This document shows positions 28,985 through 40,223 of a stretch of 64,000 nt of DNA, piece by piece. Origin of the DNA: Triticum aestivum. Taxonomy: Eukaryota > Streptophyta > Magnoliopsida > Poales > Poaceae. The notes under the pieces were generated by a model. The model worked only from the letters and a program-made list of their open reading frames with translations. It had not been told where the DNA came from and did no database searches. Location of the stretch: assembly GCF_018294505.1 (NCBI RefSeq), contig NC_057796.1:267985518-268049517 (forward strand), written 5' to 3'. The position numbers were made by a program, and so were the translations under genes. Each line of letters begins with the position of its first letter. Position 1 is the first letter of the stretch.

Positions 28985-31900
28985 AGTGGTTCATGGGGGC
29001 GGTAGCGGGTAATAGTATTCTCCTTTGGGGTCTATGACCTGGTCGAGCAAAAATCCCGCTATTTCCTCTTGAAGTGTTCGTATGCACTCCTCTGATAGGA
29101 GCTTGTCCCGCACCTCTTTGAACTGTTAAGAAGGAGATCAATATGCATGTGTATTAGTTGTGTGACTAGATATCGACAATCATGTAAGATTTGTAAATAG
29201 TGTTCTGGCAAACGTACCCAGTCCTGTCTATCAGATCTGCTCCTTTCGGACGCCATCATGCAAATGTTCTCGCAAACGTAGTATGCACACACTTCAGTCC
29301 CCGGCGCCTGCTTCAGGGCCTTTACGACAATAGAATTTAATCAGATAATAATTAATCAAGCATGTTAATTAATTAATGGTATTGAAACAAGAATTAAAGA
29401 GATGGTAGCTAGCTAGCTAGTACTACTTAATTACTTACCTTGGGTCGATACCAACATAGCTTTTGTCGCCATTTTCCTGGAGTCACCTTGATGTACTTTG
29501 CCCAAGCCCTGCCCGCCGACAAAGAAAATTAATAAAGGGGTTATTAAAAATAGTTCATATCAGGAAATGACGAACTAAATAGGCCGAGATATAGTTAATA
29601 ATGATTGAAATAACCTGTCGACTATCCCCTTCACGATGCTGTAGTCACTATTTTTTAAGTAGTGAGTCCAGTACTTCAACTTTTCCTTCGTCAACTTTAA
29701 TGTCTAACGAGATCCAGTGGAAGCTGCATGCGCATACGTTTGCATGTATAAATTAAGCGGGCATGTGCATAACACTAATCAACTATAACCCTAAACCCTA
29801 TACACTTATTAACATCTAGCTAGTAAGCAAAAACAGAATTTGTACAAGATAGTGTGACTCACTCGAAGTTGTGAGGAAGTAGTATATCTTCATTGCTATT
29901 GAGGCGCTTCAAGAACTCTAGCATGCATTTCTCTACATCTTGTCTACACCATTCCAATTTCCATGTGTATTCATTAACGGTATTTGGGTCAATGAACCCA
30001 ATGCCATAGCGTCCAGCTTTTTTCATTTCATACATCTTCATCCTGCATAATACCACAGAAAAGAATATATAGTGAGGATATATAATTACAGGTAATTAAT
30101 GATCAATCAATGAGCACTAGAGCTAGCTTGAGACTTAAATTATAGAAAGAAATCACTTTCAGACAATAGCAACTGATGATAGATTTGTCGAGTGCATCTT
30201 TCTTGAATAACTGAAATAGTTCTGAATACTCAATGGCCAGAGCTTTCTTATGGAAGTAATGATCTTCCTCGACTTGCACCATGAGGGACTCTCGATTGGA
30301 AATCTTGGTAATTTTCATGTACCAATCATGCAATTCATACATTCTCGTTGGGAGGTTCTTGACCTCCTCGGGCTCGACCAAAGGTTGGCCCCGGACATAT
30401 TTCCATTTTATTTCCTCCTCTCTAAGCGGAGGCATGGGCTCGATCTCGAGGAGTTGTCCAACAGTGATCTTGAGCATTTCAGCCTGCATTATATGCTCCT
30501 CGGTTATTACCACATCGCCCAGCTCGGGAACGTAAATGGTTTGCCCACAATAATATTGGGCGCGCGTACTCTCATGTGTTGTTGGCACAACAAGCGGGGG
30601 GTCGATTGTGCCGCCTGTTCTCCCAGCTGGGGAACGGTTTTCCCGCATTTTTTGACAGCTGCTTGGTGGCTCGAGCTCGAGCTCGCTTCTTTCTGTAGTC
30701 GTGCTTGATGTGCCTTCTTGATTTGGCGCTCATAGTCTGAGTCAACAGGCTTGGGAGCTGGTGGTCTAGCCATACAAATGAAGTGGTCAATCTTTTCCTC
30801 AGGCACTTTCTCCCTTGGCGGCGTTGCCGGTTTCGGTCGAAAATGAGCGTCCACTTCGGCCCGCACTATTGCATCATTTTGCTCCTCGGTCATGACGTAA
30901 GGCCTCTGAGGAAGAGGAGCGAGGCTGCTTGGACCATATTTATATTGCTTGTCTCCGCCTGTACTTTCTGTACTACCTCGACTCGTACCGCTACGCACCA
31001 TAGCTGCGGCGTGTTTCTTCTGCGATTGCTTAGGCGGCGGAGACGGCTGACGTGGCTTAGTTGGAGCAGGAGGAGTGGCCTGACGCTGTGCCGGACTTGA
31101 AGCAGGAGGTGTGGCCTGACACGGTGTCGAACTTGAAGCAGGAGGTGTGGCCTAACGATGTGCCGGACTTGAAGTAGGAGGTGTGGCCTGACACGGTGGT
31201 GGACTTGGAGGAGCGGGAGTCTGCTGACACGGTGGCGGACTTCGAGGAGGAGTCGGCAGACGCGGTGTCAGTGGACTTCGAAAGATGATGCAATCCTTTT
31301 TCCATAGGATGAAACGATGTATGGCCTCTCCCAGTGTTTGCTCGTCGTCACCTCCAGGAATGTCAAGCTCTAGCCCCGAATATGGGCCCACCACCTCATC
31401 AACCAAGACACGAGCATATCCCTCTGGAATCGGGGCGCAATGGAAGGTTGCTTCGGGGGTAATTGTAAAAGCAACGGCGTTTGCCACCTTCATGGATATG
31501 TTCTTAATTTTGAAGTGTAGCTCACAGTTAGTGTTCTCTATGATGTCATCCATAGGGTATGTATCCAGCAGTGCGTCGCCCGGGGCGGAACCAATGCTGC
31601 TTCCCGGCATGGATGGGACAGTGCTATCCAATGCTGGATGATCATCCGCTTGCTGTTGCCGCTACTGAGACCCCCTTTCCTGGCTAAGTGAGTCGATCTG
31701 CTGCTGCTGCTGCTGCTGGAATTTGACTGCCAAGTCCGCGTGCCTTGCTTCTAGGCCTTGAAGGCGTTCCGCGTCCTGCTTCCTCTGCTCCTCCTCCAGC
31801 TTCCTCTTCGTCTCCTTCACCATCTTCTTTCTTGCACGGGTCCTGTAGTCGTCATTCCATTCCGAAAAGCCCTCATACCAGGGAATAACGCCCTTGCCTC

Positions 31901-33117
31901 ATGTTCTTCCCGGGTGTTCAGGATTTCCCAGGGCGCGCGTAAGCTCGTCGTTCTCTTTGTTGGACGTGAACACCCCCTTTCGAGCATCTTCTATTGCGTC
32001 AAGTAACTTTTGTTCTGCTCCGTTTATACTTGCCTTCTTCAAAACCAGGCCTGTCTTCGGGTCCAACGCCCCCCCATGCGCATAGAACCAAGTTCTGCAC
32101 CTGGGGGGCCAGCTCCTAGTAACCGGAGTGACCCCTGCATCCTCCATCTCTTGCTCAGACTTATCCCACTTAGGCATTGCCACCGCGTAGCCACCTGGAC
32201 CCAGGCTATGGAACTGCGTCTTTTTTGCGGCATTGGCCTTGTTTTTTCTCGACCGTTCCTTAGATAATTCTGATTCCTTGAATTTCACGAAAGCGGGCCA
32301 GTGTTCTCTTTGCTTCTCCAGTGTTCCCTTGAATTCTGGAGTCTTCCTTTCTGTAGCGAGGTAGTTGGCACATACAGTTTTCTTGTGGGTGTTGAATGCA
32401 ATTGTCATCTTCTTAAGAGCAGCGTCCTTGACTTTCTGCACATCTTCATCAGTGAAATAATCTGGTAGGGTGAAATGTTCCATCAGAGATTCCCAAAGCT
32501 TTTGTTTTGCTCTGTCGGCGACCCAAGTAACATCTGGGCGTTTAGTTTTTGGCTCTTTCCATTCTTGAATGGAGATCGGGAGTTGGTCCTTCACAAGAAC
32601 TCCGCACTGACGAACGAACTTGCTCGTAATGTTCTTAGGCATGAGGGGTTTGCCACTAGCTTTGATGGAATCGATGTTGTACTTTACACCCTCCTTCAAC
32701 TTTTTGCTCGGGTCGCGCTTTGTCCTGCTGTCTGTAGAAGCAGATTTGCTCGATCCGGAGGGCTGAAAGAAGAAAGATCGATTCCTTAATATATCTTCAA
32801 ATAAAAAAACATGTGATGATCACTAGATGCCTGCTTATATAAATATACCTCGCCGGTAGTCTTTGTTATTTCAAGATCAACATTGTATTCGTCATCATAA
32901 TCATTGTCTGCGTCATCATATCATAATCATAATCATAATCATAGTTCATGACTTCATCAGCTCGGTCGTCGAGATCGAATATCTTATCATCACCCTCCCC
33001 GGTATTGTTCAGATATTGGGAGCCGTCATTTGCTTCATTCAGATCATCTGGCCTGCTAGGGCTGCGTATGATCTCGAACAGGGCCTCTTCTCCCTCTCTG
33101 CCGGTATTGTCCGCCAT
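28985..33117 (-). pseudogene. CACTA-1 second gene (DUF8039-like and Ulp1/C48-peptidase-like)
   Basis: A multi-exon gene read from about 33117 (MADNTGREGEEALFEIIRSP, acidic) towards 28985. Exon 32763-31899 encodes a basic plant-transposon domain with RQCGVLVKDQLPISIQEW, HWPAFVKFKESELSKERSRK and WPPRCRTWFYAHGG. Exon 31631-31152 has the DUF8039-like NISMKVANAVAFTITPEATF and EGYARVLVDEVV before a Pro-rich repeat. Exons 30648-30103 (MYELHDWYMKITK, LFKKDALDKSIISCYCL) and 30056-29859 (AGRYGIGFIDPNTVNEYTW) follow. A last part near 29330-28990 has PGTEVCAYYVCENI, with the Cys expected as nucleophile, and EIAGFLLDQVIDPKGEYYYP. The exon with the catalytic His and Asp is not seen between 29858 and 29340, so the peptidase part is incomplete. 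Its role in transposition is unknown. Confidence 0.7.
31065..31280. repeat. 36-bp tandem repeat, six units (Pro-rich coding)
   Basis: Six consecutive 36-base units, 216 bases in all, with anchors AGCAGGAGG.GTGGCCTGAC and (C/G)GGACTTG(A/G)A. On the minus strand each unit encodes 12 residues of the type SPPPCQATPPTS. A stop-containing unit (in the frame of SPAHR) suggests decay. It corresponds to the Pro-rich linker of the second CACTA gene. Confidence 0.9.
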
Positions 33118-33228
33118 AGCTTTTATTTAACTAATACAGAAGAAATATAAAACAATTTAGTATTCAAATTACAATGCATGGATGCAATCAATAAGGAAAA
33201 ACTGAATCATATAGTACATAATATGCAT

Positions 33229-33355
33229 CGTCTCGAATAATATATAATCTCGAATACATCATCTCGAATAATATATAATCTCGAATACATCGTCTCGAAT
33301 AATATATAATCTCGAATACATCGTCTCAAATAATATATAATCTCGAATACATCAC
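33229..33355. repeat. 31-bp tandem repeat, about four units
   Basis: Four nearly identical units of TCTCGAATAATATATAATCT plus CGAATACATCG, following one another without gaps. It lies between the leader ORF and first coding exon of the second CACTA gene, probably in an intron. Confidence 0.92.
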
Positions 33356-33366
33356 TGGCTAGGTAG

Positions 33367-33801
33367 CTAATAAAGATCGAATACTATAGAACAATCTAGG
33401 CCACTCGCAGTTCCTGGGGCGCGGGCGGTGGACACCCAAAGACAAGGAACCATCACAGGATCATATCTCCGGTCATCTGCCCAAAGAACCTGCCAGGTAT
33501 TGGAGAACCTGACGTCCATAGCAGCCATGCAGCGATGGACGTGCTCGTCCTCCTCCCTGACACGATGACGCACCACCTCCGGCGGGGCCGGCTCCCTCTG
33601 CACCGAATGTGGCCCACGCGAACGCCACCAAAGGAGATGAGGGTCGACGACGGGACCCGAGGCCGGGTTCCTCACCAACCGTCGCGCCCCTCCAGGTAGC
33701 ACCTCCCAGTGCCAGCCCGGCGGAACCCAATCCCGGACATGGGTCCTCTGAAGCAGGACGTCGTCGCGAACGGGTCGACGGCGAGGATGCGGGCTCGGCA
33801 T
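33367..33801 (-). CDS. leader ORF of CACTA-1 second gene
   Basis: A minus-strand frame beginning MPSPHPRRRPVRDDVLLQRT at 33801, about 144 codons, ending GTASGLDCSIVFDLY. It is Arg/Trp/Pro-rich with a well-formed middle (WVPPGWHWEVLPGGARRLVR, HVHRCMAAMDVRFSNTWQVL). Its length without stops in a high-G+C stretch and its non-repetitive composition make real coding likely. Such ORFs often precede ORF2 in wheat CACTA elements, as far as I recall. Function unknown. Confidence 0.55.
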   Translation of the reverse strand: MPSPHPRRRPVRDDVLLQRTHVRDWVPPGWHWEVLPGGARRLVRNPASGPVVDPHLLWWRSRGPHSVQREPAPPEVVRHRVREEDEHVHRCMAAMDVRFSNTWQVLWADDRRYDPVMVPCLWVSTARAPGTASGLDCSIVFDLY

Positions 33802-34099
33802 CGTCGACAACAAATACTATATGCCGCAAAAGTAAAGTAACATTTTTTAAATGATTGGATTGTGATTTCTTATATGCAAATTCTAAATTTTACAACTAAA
33901 AATATAATAAACTAAAAAAACATCGACCATATCTAAAACTAACATTTCTAACATTTCTATAACTAAAATTGTATAACTAATTTTTCTTTAACATTTCTAT
34001 AACATTAATACAGGAAAAACTAACATTCTATATATAACTAACATTTCTATAACATTAATACAGAAAAAACTAAAAAAACTAATAACTAATAACAGAAAA

Positions 34100-34522
34100 A
34101 CGAAAAACTAAAAACAGAACAAAAATTGTGTATTTGTGTGTGTATGGTGTGTGTGTGTATGTGTGTGTATGTGTTGTGTGTGCAGGCGACGGCGACGGCG
34201 AGCCAAGGCGACGGTGCCGGCGGCGCGCGCAGCGGCTTCGATTGGAGGGAGAGGAGAGGGGGGACAAAGGCTCACAGCGTGGGCGAGGTCGAGGCGATGG
34301 CGATGGCGACGGCGACGCGGGCCGGTGCAGGGACGGGGACGCAGGCCAGTGCGGGGATGGGGACGGGCCGGCGACGTGGACGGTGCGATGAGGACGGGGG
34401 CGGCGCGGAGTCGACGGGGACGGCACGACGGTGGCGGCGACGGCGTGGGACGGGGCGGCGGCGATGAAGAAGAGAGAAGTGGGAGGAAACTGACGAAATT
34501 TTTGTAAGTGTTTCTTATATAG
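34100..34522 (-). promoter_or_regulatory. promoter and leader region of CACTA-1 second gene
   Basis: On the minus strand CCTATATAAG at 34514-34523 makes a TATA box directly downstream of the internal CCGGTT array. It is followed by a leader and a GC-rich Pro/Arg exon-like stretch (34470-34190) and a CACACACA/TGTGTG run (34130-34180). The frame here (34554-34108) is compositionally biased and I do not claim a protein. Confidence 0.5.
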
Positions 34523-34690
34523 GATGGTCCTTTAGTACCGGTTGGAGCCACCAACCGGTACTAAAGGTCGATTTTGGCCAGGCCAAGCGGCGGGAAGCGG
34601 CCACCTTTAGTACCGGGTGGTGGCACCAACCGGTACTAAAGGCCCACCCTTTAGTACTGGTTGGTGCCACCCCCCGGTACTAAAGGGTGT
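34523..34690. repeat. internal copy of CACTA-1 subterminal repeats
   Basis: Three hairpin pairs of the terminal motif: CTTTAGTACCGGTTGG/CCAACCGGTACTAAAGG, CTTTAGTACCGGGTGG/CCAACCGGTACTAAAGG and CTTTAGTACTGG/CCCCGGTACTAAAGG. The block sits in the middle of the element between the transposase and the second gene and immediately upstream of a TATA box. It is flanked on the left strand side by GC-rich UTR-like sequence as at the right terminus. Confidence 0.88.
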
Positions 34691-35591
34691 GCGCTGCCAG
34701 GCGAGGGGCGCAGAAGTTTAGTCCCACCTCGCTAGTTGAAGAGCGCCAGGACCAGTTTATAAGCCCCGATGCAGGCACTCCATTGAGCTCCTCTCAATAG
34801 CAGGCCTTCTGGGCCTACCTCTCCTACTCTGCCTGTGGGCCTACTGGGCTTGCGGGCCTGCATCCTGGCCCAACTACAGGTTGGGTTTCTAGTCGTATGC
34901 AGGCCGCTGTGGCCCAGTAGGTGGGCTTTTATTTTCTTATTTTTTTGCTTTATTTATTTTTGGTTTATTTATTTTTGAGTTGTTTTTTGCTGTATTTAGA
35001 GTTTCTTTGGGAATATTTTTGCTTTAGGTACAAAAAATTACAAACTTTCTGTTAGTGTCGGTAGTTTACAAATTTGAATAGTTTACATTTTGAATTATTT
35101 GAAATTTGTGTGAATCACTAGTTTGTGAATAAATTAACTTTGAAAATAGATTTTCAGTGATTCTTTTTCTTATGTTTAATATTAGTGTGTTTTATCATTA
35201 TATTCAATTTGGTAATGCTTAGGTTATTTAAAAAATGAAATCCCTTTGTAACGGATGAGTTTTCGTCCGAAACCCTAATACTTCGAAAGAGATTGTCCAT
35301 TTTATACACGAAGTGCATCCAGTTTTTGCGGTAACCCTCTCTACTTTTTTGCACATGCTACGTGGGTGAAATTATGATACCATGCCAACTTTCAACCTTT
35401 TCTGAGTTCATTTGAAATGCTTTTCAATTTCAGGGTCATTTAGCTGAAAAAATCAGTAAATGCATGAAAGAATTTGTTTGCACATAAAATTTCTTCGCGT
35501 TTCAAATGCCAAAACACATAACTACCCTAACTATTATAGAGATTCCCTCCTGGGTGTGAAACACAGAAGAAATTGATGATAGTGAAGCCGA
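34691..35591. other. CACTA-1 intergenic stretch
   Basis: Holds TTATAAGCCCCGATG near 34758 (minus-strand TATAA-like GGGCTTATAAACTGG), a run of GGGCC phrases at 34800-34925, then AT-rich sequence that is probably the transposase 3' UTR. No coding frame. Confidence 0.45.
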
Positions 35592-38500
35592 TCACATCCC
35601 AGATCTTTGGGTGTGAAACTTTTTCTTCGCGTATGTCCCTTTGCGCCGTAGCCATGGAAAATCTTCATCATTTAACTGGATGCTCGGGTCAATATTCACT
35701 GTGAATGGAGCAATTTCATCAAACTTTTCATAATCTTCTGACATGTCTGTCTTGTCATCCACTCCCACGATGTTTCTCTTCCCAGAAAGAACTATGTGGC
35801 GCTTTGGCTCATCGTATGATGCATTCGCTTCCTTATCTTTTCTTTTTCTCGGCTTGGTAGACATATCCTTCACATAGAAAACCTGTGCCACATCATTAGC
35901 TAGGACGAATGGTTCGTCTGCATACGCAAGATTGTTGAGATCCACTGTTGTCATTCCATACTGCGGGTCTTCCGTTACCCCATATCGTGTCATATTGACC
36001 CATTTGCACCGAAACAAAGGGACCTTCAAATCACGTCCATAGTCAAGTTCCCATATCTCCTCTATGTAACCATAATATGTTTCCTTTCCCGTCTTGGTTG
36101 TTGCATCAAAGCGGACACCACTGTTTTGGTTGGTGCTCTTCTTATCTTGGGCGATCGTGTAAAATGTATTACCATTTATCTCGTACCCTTTGAAAGTCAT
36201 TATATTCGAAGATGGTAACTGGGACAGCGAGTACAGGTCATCTTCAATAGAGGCGTCATGCATGGTACGTGTCTGCAACCAGCCGGCGAAACTCCTGGTT
36301 TGTTCACGTGTAATCCAGTCATCAGACCGCTCCGGGTGTTTGGAGCGTAGAAAATTCTTGTGTTCGTCCATATACGGAGCCACCAAGGCGGAATTCTGTA
36401 TAACTGTGTAGTGTGCTTCAGTGAGAGAATGTCCGTCCATACATATTTTTTGATTCCCTCCTAGCGTGCCTTTTCCATCCAGTCTGCCCTTATGCCGCGA
36501 TTCAGGAACACCAATCGGCTTAAGGTCAGGAATAAAGTCAATACAAAACTCAATGACCTCCTCATTTTCATGGCCCTTGGAGATGCTTCCTTCTGGCCTA
36601 GCACGGTTATGAACATATTTCTTTAAGACTCCCATGAACCTCTCAAAGGGGAACATATTGTGTAGAAATACAGGACCCAAAACGCTAATCTCTTCGCATA
36701 GGTGAACTAGGACGTGCGTCATGATGTTGAAGAAGGATGGTGGGAACACCAACTCGAAACTGACAAGACATTGCACCAAATCATTCTCTAACCTTGGTAT
36801 GATTTCTGGATCGATTACCTTCTGAGAGATTGCATTGAGGAATGCACATAGCTTCACAATGGCTAATCGAACGTTATCCGGTAGAAGCCCCCTCAATGCA
36901 ACCGGAAGCAGTTGCGTCATAATCACGTGGCAGTCATGAGACTTTAGGTTCTGGAAACTTTTTCTCTGCCATGTTTATTATTCCCTTTATATTCGACGAG
37001 AAGCCAGACGGTACCTTAATACTGAGCAGGCATTCAAAGAAGATTTCCTTCTCTTCTTTGGTAAGAGCGTAGCTGGCATGACCCTGATGTATGCCGTCTT
37101 TTCCATGCATACGTTGCTGGTCCTCCCGTGCCTCAGGTGTATCTTTTGTCTTCCCATACACGCCCAAGAAGCCAAGCAGGGTCACGCAAAGATTCTTCGT
37201 CACGTGCATCACGTCGATTGCAGAGCGGACCTCTAGATCTTTCCAATAGGGCAGGTCCCAAAATATAGATTTCTTCTTCCACATGGGTGCGCGTCCGTCA
37301 GCGTCATTCGGAACAGGTTGTCCGCCAGGACCCTTTCCAAAGACTACCTTCAAATCCTTGACCATATCATGTACATCAGCACCAGTACGGTGGCGAGGCT
37401 TCGTCCGGTGATCCGCCTCACCTTTGAAATGCTTGCCTTTCTTTCTTACGGGATGCCTGCTCGGAAGAAATCGACGATGTCCCAGGTACACATTCTTCCT
37501 ACAATTGTCCAAATATATACTGTCGGTATCATCCAAACAGTGCGTGCATGCGCGGTATCCCTTGTTTGTCTGTCCTGAAAGGTTACTGAGAGCAGGCCAA
37601 TCATTGATGGTCACGAACAGCAAGGCCTTTAGGTCAAATTCTTCCCCCATGTGCTCATCCCACGCACGTACACCTGTTCCATTCCACAGCTGTAAGAGTT
37701 CTTCAACTAATGGCCTTAGGTACACATCAATGTCGTTGCCGGGTTGCTTAGGGCCTTGGATGAGCACTGGCATCATAATGAACTTCCGCTTCATGCACAA
37801 CCAAGGAGGAAGGTTATACAAACATAGAGTCACAGGCCAGGTGCTATGGTTGCTGCTCTGCTCCCCAAAAGGATTAATGCCATCTGCGCTTAGACCAAAC
37901 CATACGTTCCTTGCGTCATCTGCAAACTCCTTCCCGTACTTTCTCTCAATTTTTCTCCACTGCGACCCGTCAGCGGGTACTCTCAACTTTCCGTCTTTCT
38001 TACGGTCTTCTCTGTGCCATCGCATCGCCTTGGCATGCTCTTTGTTTTGGAACAAACGTTTCAACCGTGGTATTATAGGAGCATACCACATCACCTTGGC
38101 AGGAATCTTCTTCCTGGGGCGCTCGCCCTCGACATCACCAGGGTCATCGCGCCTGATCTTATAGCGCAATGCACCGCATACCGGGCAAGCGTTCAAATCC
38201 TCGTACTCACCGCGGTAGAGGATGCAGTCATTAGGGCATGCATGTATCTTCTGCACCTCTAACCCTAGAGGGCAGACAGCCTTCTTTGCTTCGTACGTAC
38301 TCTCGGGCAATTCGTTGTCCTTTGGAAGCATATTCTTTATCATTACCAGCAACTTTCCAAATCCCTTGTCAGATACACCATTCTCTGCCTTCCATTGCAG
38401 CAATTCCAGTGTGGTGCCCAACTTTTTCTTGTCAGCTTCGCAATTCGGGTACAACAATTTCTTGTGATCCTCTAACATGCGCTGCAACTTCTTCTTCTCC

Positions 38501-38931
38501 AAATCACTTGCGCAGTTTCTCTTTGCATCGGCAATGGCCCGACCTAGATCATCAGCGGGCTCATCTGATGCCTCTTCTTCAGCTTCTTCCCGCATTGCCG
38601 GCTCAGCTTCTTCCCCCATTGTTGTATCATCGTATTCAGGGAACCCATGGCCAGGATAGTTGTCGTCGTCCTCTTCTTCTTCATTGTCTTCCATCATAAC
38701 CCCTCTTTCTCCGTGCTTGGTCCAAACATTATAGTGGGGCATGAAACCGGACTTAAACAGGTGGACGTGAATGGTTCTTGACGTAGAGTAATTGTGATCA
38801 TTCTTACAGACTAAACATGGACAAGGCATAAAACCATCCGCCCGCTTGTTTGCCTCAGCCGCAAGCAGAAAAGTTTGCACGCCATTAATGAACTCGGGAG
38901 AGCATCGGTCATCGTACATCCATTGTCGGCT
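35592..38931 (-). pseudogene. TNP2-family CACTA transposase with one frameshift
   Basis: Would encode the DDE-type transposase that cuts the ends of En/Spm elements. The likely start is the ATG at 38931 (MSRQWMYDDRCSPEF), 17 codons inside the longest frame. Residues 1-77 form the transposase-associated domain (CPCLVCKND). Acidic and helical stretches follow. At about 350-560 is the Transposase_21/TNP2 core, with WFGLSADGINPFGEQSSNHS and DLKALLFVTINDWPALSNLS and a conserved RACTHCL. The frame is lost at about 36950-36958, apparently by one extra base, and resumes from 36926. There come the DUF4218 domain (AIVKLCAFLNAISQKVIDP, FPPSFFNIMTHVLVHLCEEI) and DUF4216 (YYGYIEEIWELDYG, FRCKWVNMTRYGV), ending near 35592. 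Apart from this shift the gene looks full length. Confidence 0.92.
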
Positions 38932-39010
38932 CATCTTCATTACACAACACCGAATAGACCAAATTAATACAAGTTCATACAAGACTTAAATGCAACAAAC
39001 AAATAACTCT

Positions 39011-39316
39011 CTAACTAAAGAATTTAAATGCAACAACAAATGCGATCAAGATCGCAACTAAGGTAACAATTGATCCAACAGCATAATGATACCAAGCCTC
39101 ACTATCAATGGCATATTTTCTAATCTTTCTAATCTTCAAGCGCATTTTCTCCATCTTGATTGTGATCATCGACGACATCGGCAACATGCAACTCCAATTC
39201 CATCTTCTCCCCCTCAATTCTTTTCAATTTTTCTTTCAAATACTCGTTTTCTCTTTCAACTAAATTTAACCTCTCGACAATAGGGTCGGTTGGAATTTCC
39301 GGTTCACAAACCTCCT
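39011..39316 (-). pseudogene. CACTA-1 accessory ORF, coiled coil plus membrane segment
   Basis: After an acceptor-like TTTTTGTCTAG near 39317 the minus strand encodes EVCEPEIPTDPIVERLNLVE, then a heptad-rich helix, ERENEYLKEKLKRIEGEK. A frameshift near 39165 then separates this from MEKMRLKIRKIRKYAIDSEA, which ends in a hydrophobic tail YAVGSIVTLVAILIAFVVAF. The tail reads as one transmembrane helix at the C terminus. A similar small ORF upstream of TNP2 is familiar from wheat CACTA elements, but I know no role for it. A 5' exon may lie near 39450. Confidence 0.6.
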
Positions 39317-39954
39317 AGACAAAAATATCTATGTCAACTTGATGGGCATAATTTGTCATAAACACGAAATGCAACAACTAGTTTTAAAAGAGAATATACC
39401 ACATCCGAATCATAACAAGGACGAGGGCCGACGGGGACGGATATCAAAACCATGGCACTATGTATAACAAACAACGTACGGGTAAGATAATTATACGAGT
39501 AACTATATATCCAAATCACACAAACATCAATTTGGTAATGTAAAACATTCATGAACAAGAGGCTCACCACAAGGTGGTGCCGGCGACGGAACGGTGCGGG
39601 CGATCAACTGTGGTTACGACGGAGATTTAGAAGGCACTAAGTAAACCACACCTACATATGCAAACTAAGTGTTAGTTTTGACCACAAATTGCATATAAAT
39701 CAAATACTAGCACATATATTTTCTACCAAATTACTAAACTCATAAATTAATCACTATACAAAGCATTGCAAGAGCTAATCTAGCAATGAGAGATGAAAGG
39801 ACAAAGTTGCTAACCTTTGTGATCATTTGAATGGATGGGGGCCTTCAAATCTTGACAAATTTTGGGCAAAATGTGTGATGAGCTCGAGAGGAAGAGGGGA
39901 AGAACAGAGAGGAGAGGGGAAAGGGGAAGAACAGAGCGAGCTAGGGTGGACGAA

Positions 39955-40220
39955 GGGTTTATGTAGGACGACCTTTAGCACCGGTTCGTGCCATGAACCG
40001 GTACTAAAGGTGCTGGAGGGGCCCCGGACTGACAACATCCTGCCACCACTCACTTTAGTACCGGTCCGTGGCACGAACCGGTGCTAAAGGTCGGCCACGA
40101 ACCGGTACTAATGAAAGCGTCTAGCTAGCCGTTGGAACCGGCACTAATGCACACATTAGTGTCGGCTCAAAAGCAAACCGGCACTAATGTGCTTGACATT
40201 TGACCCTTTTTCTACTAGTG
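39955..40220. repeat. CACTA-1 subterminal repeats and transposase promoter, right end
   Basis: Several copies of CTTTAG.ACCGGTTCGTG.CA and its complement, and ACCGGCACTAATG near the tip. Just inside, the minus strand has CCTACATAAACCC (39957-39969) as a probable TATA-like element for the transposase transcript, followed by the leader CTAGCTCGCTCTGTTCTTCC. Confidence 0.85.
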
Positions 40221-40223
40221 CAA

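Larger units (their letters stand above)
28513..40220 (-). mobile_element. CACTA-1: complete Caspar-like En/Spm element
   Basis: 11,708 bp with ends CACTAGTGCAGAA (28513) and, in reverse complement, CACTAGTAGAAAA (40220). The exact three-base target duplication CAA is at 28510-28512 and 40221-40223. Joining the flanks across it gives continuous Thr/Pro-rich coding sequence, which confirms the borders. Genes lie on the minus strand: a small coiled-coil/membrane ORF, a TNP2 transposase, then a second gene with a DUF8039-like and a Ulp1/C48-like region. Blocks of the motif TTTAGTACCGGTTGG/CCAACCGGTACTAAA occur at both ends and once internally. The transposase has a frameshift, so the copy is probably no longer autonomous. 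Confidence 0.95.

Noticed and set aside
33229..33355. Regular short repeats that could be mistaken for a CRISPR array
   Set aside because: Units follow each other without spacers and the sequence is eukaryotic; it is a minisatellite.
37424..38164. 246-codon plus-strand frame opposite the TNP2 transposase
   Set aside because: Shadow of the conserved transposase coding strand; no similarity features of its own.
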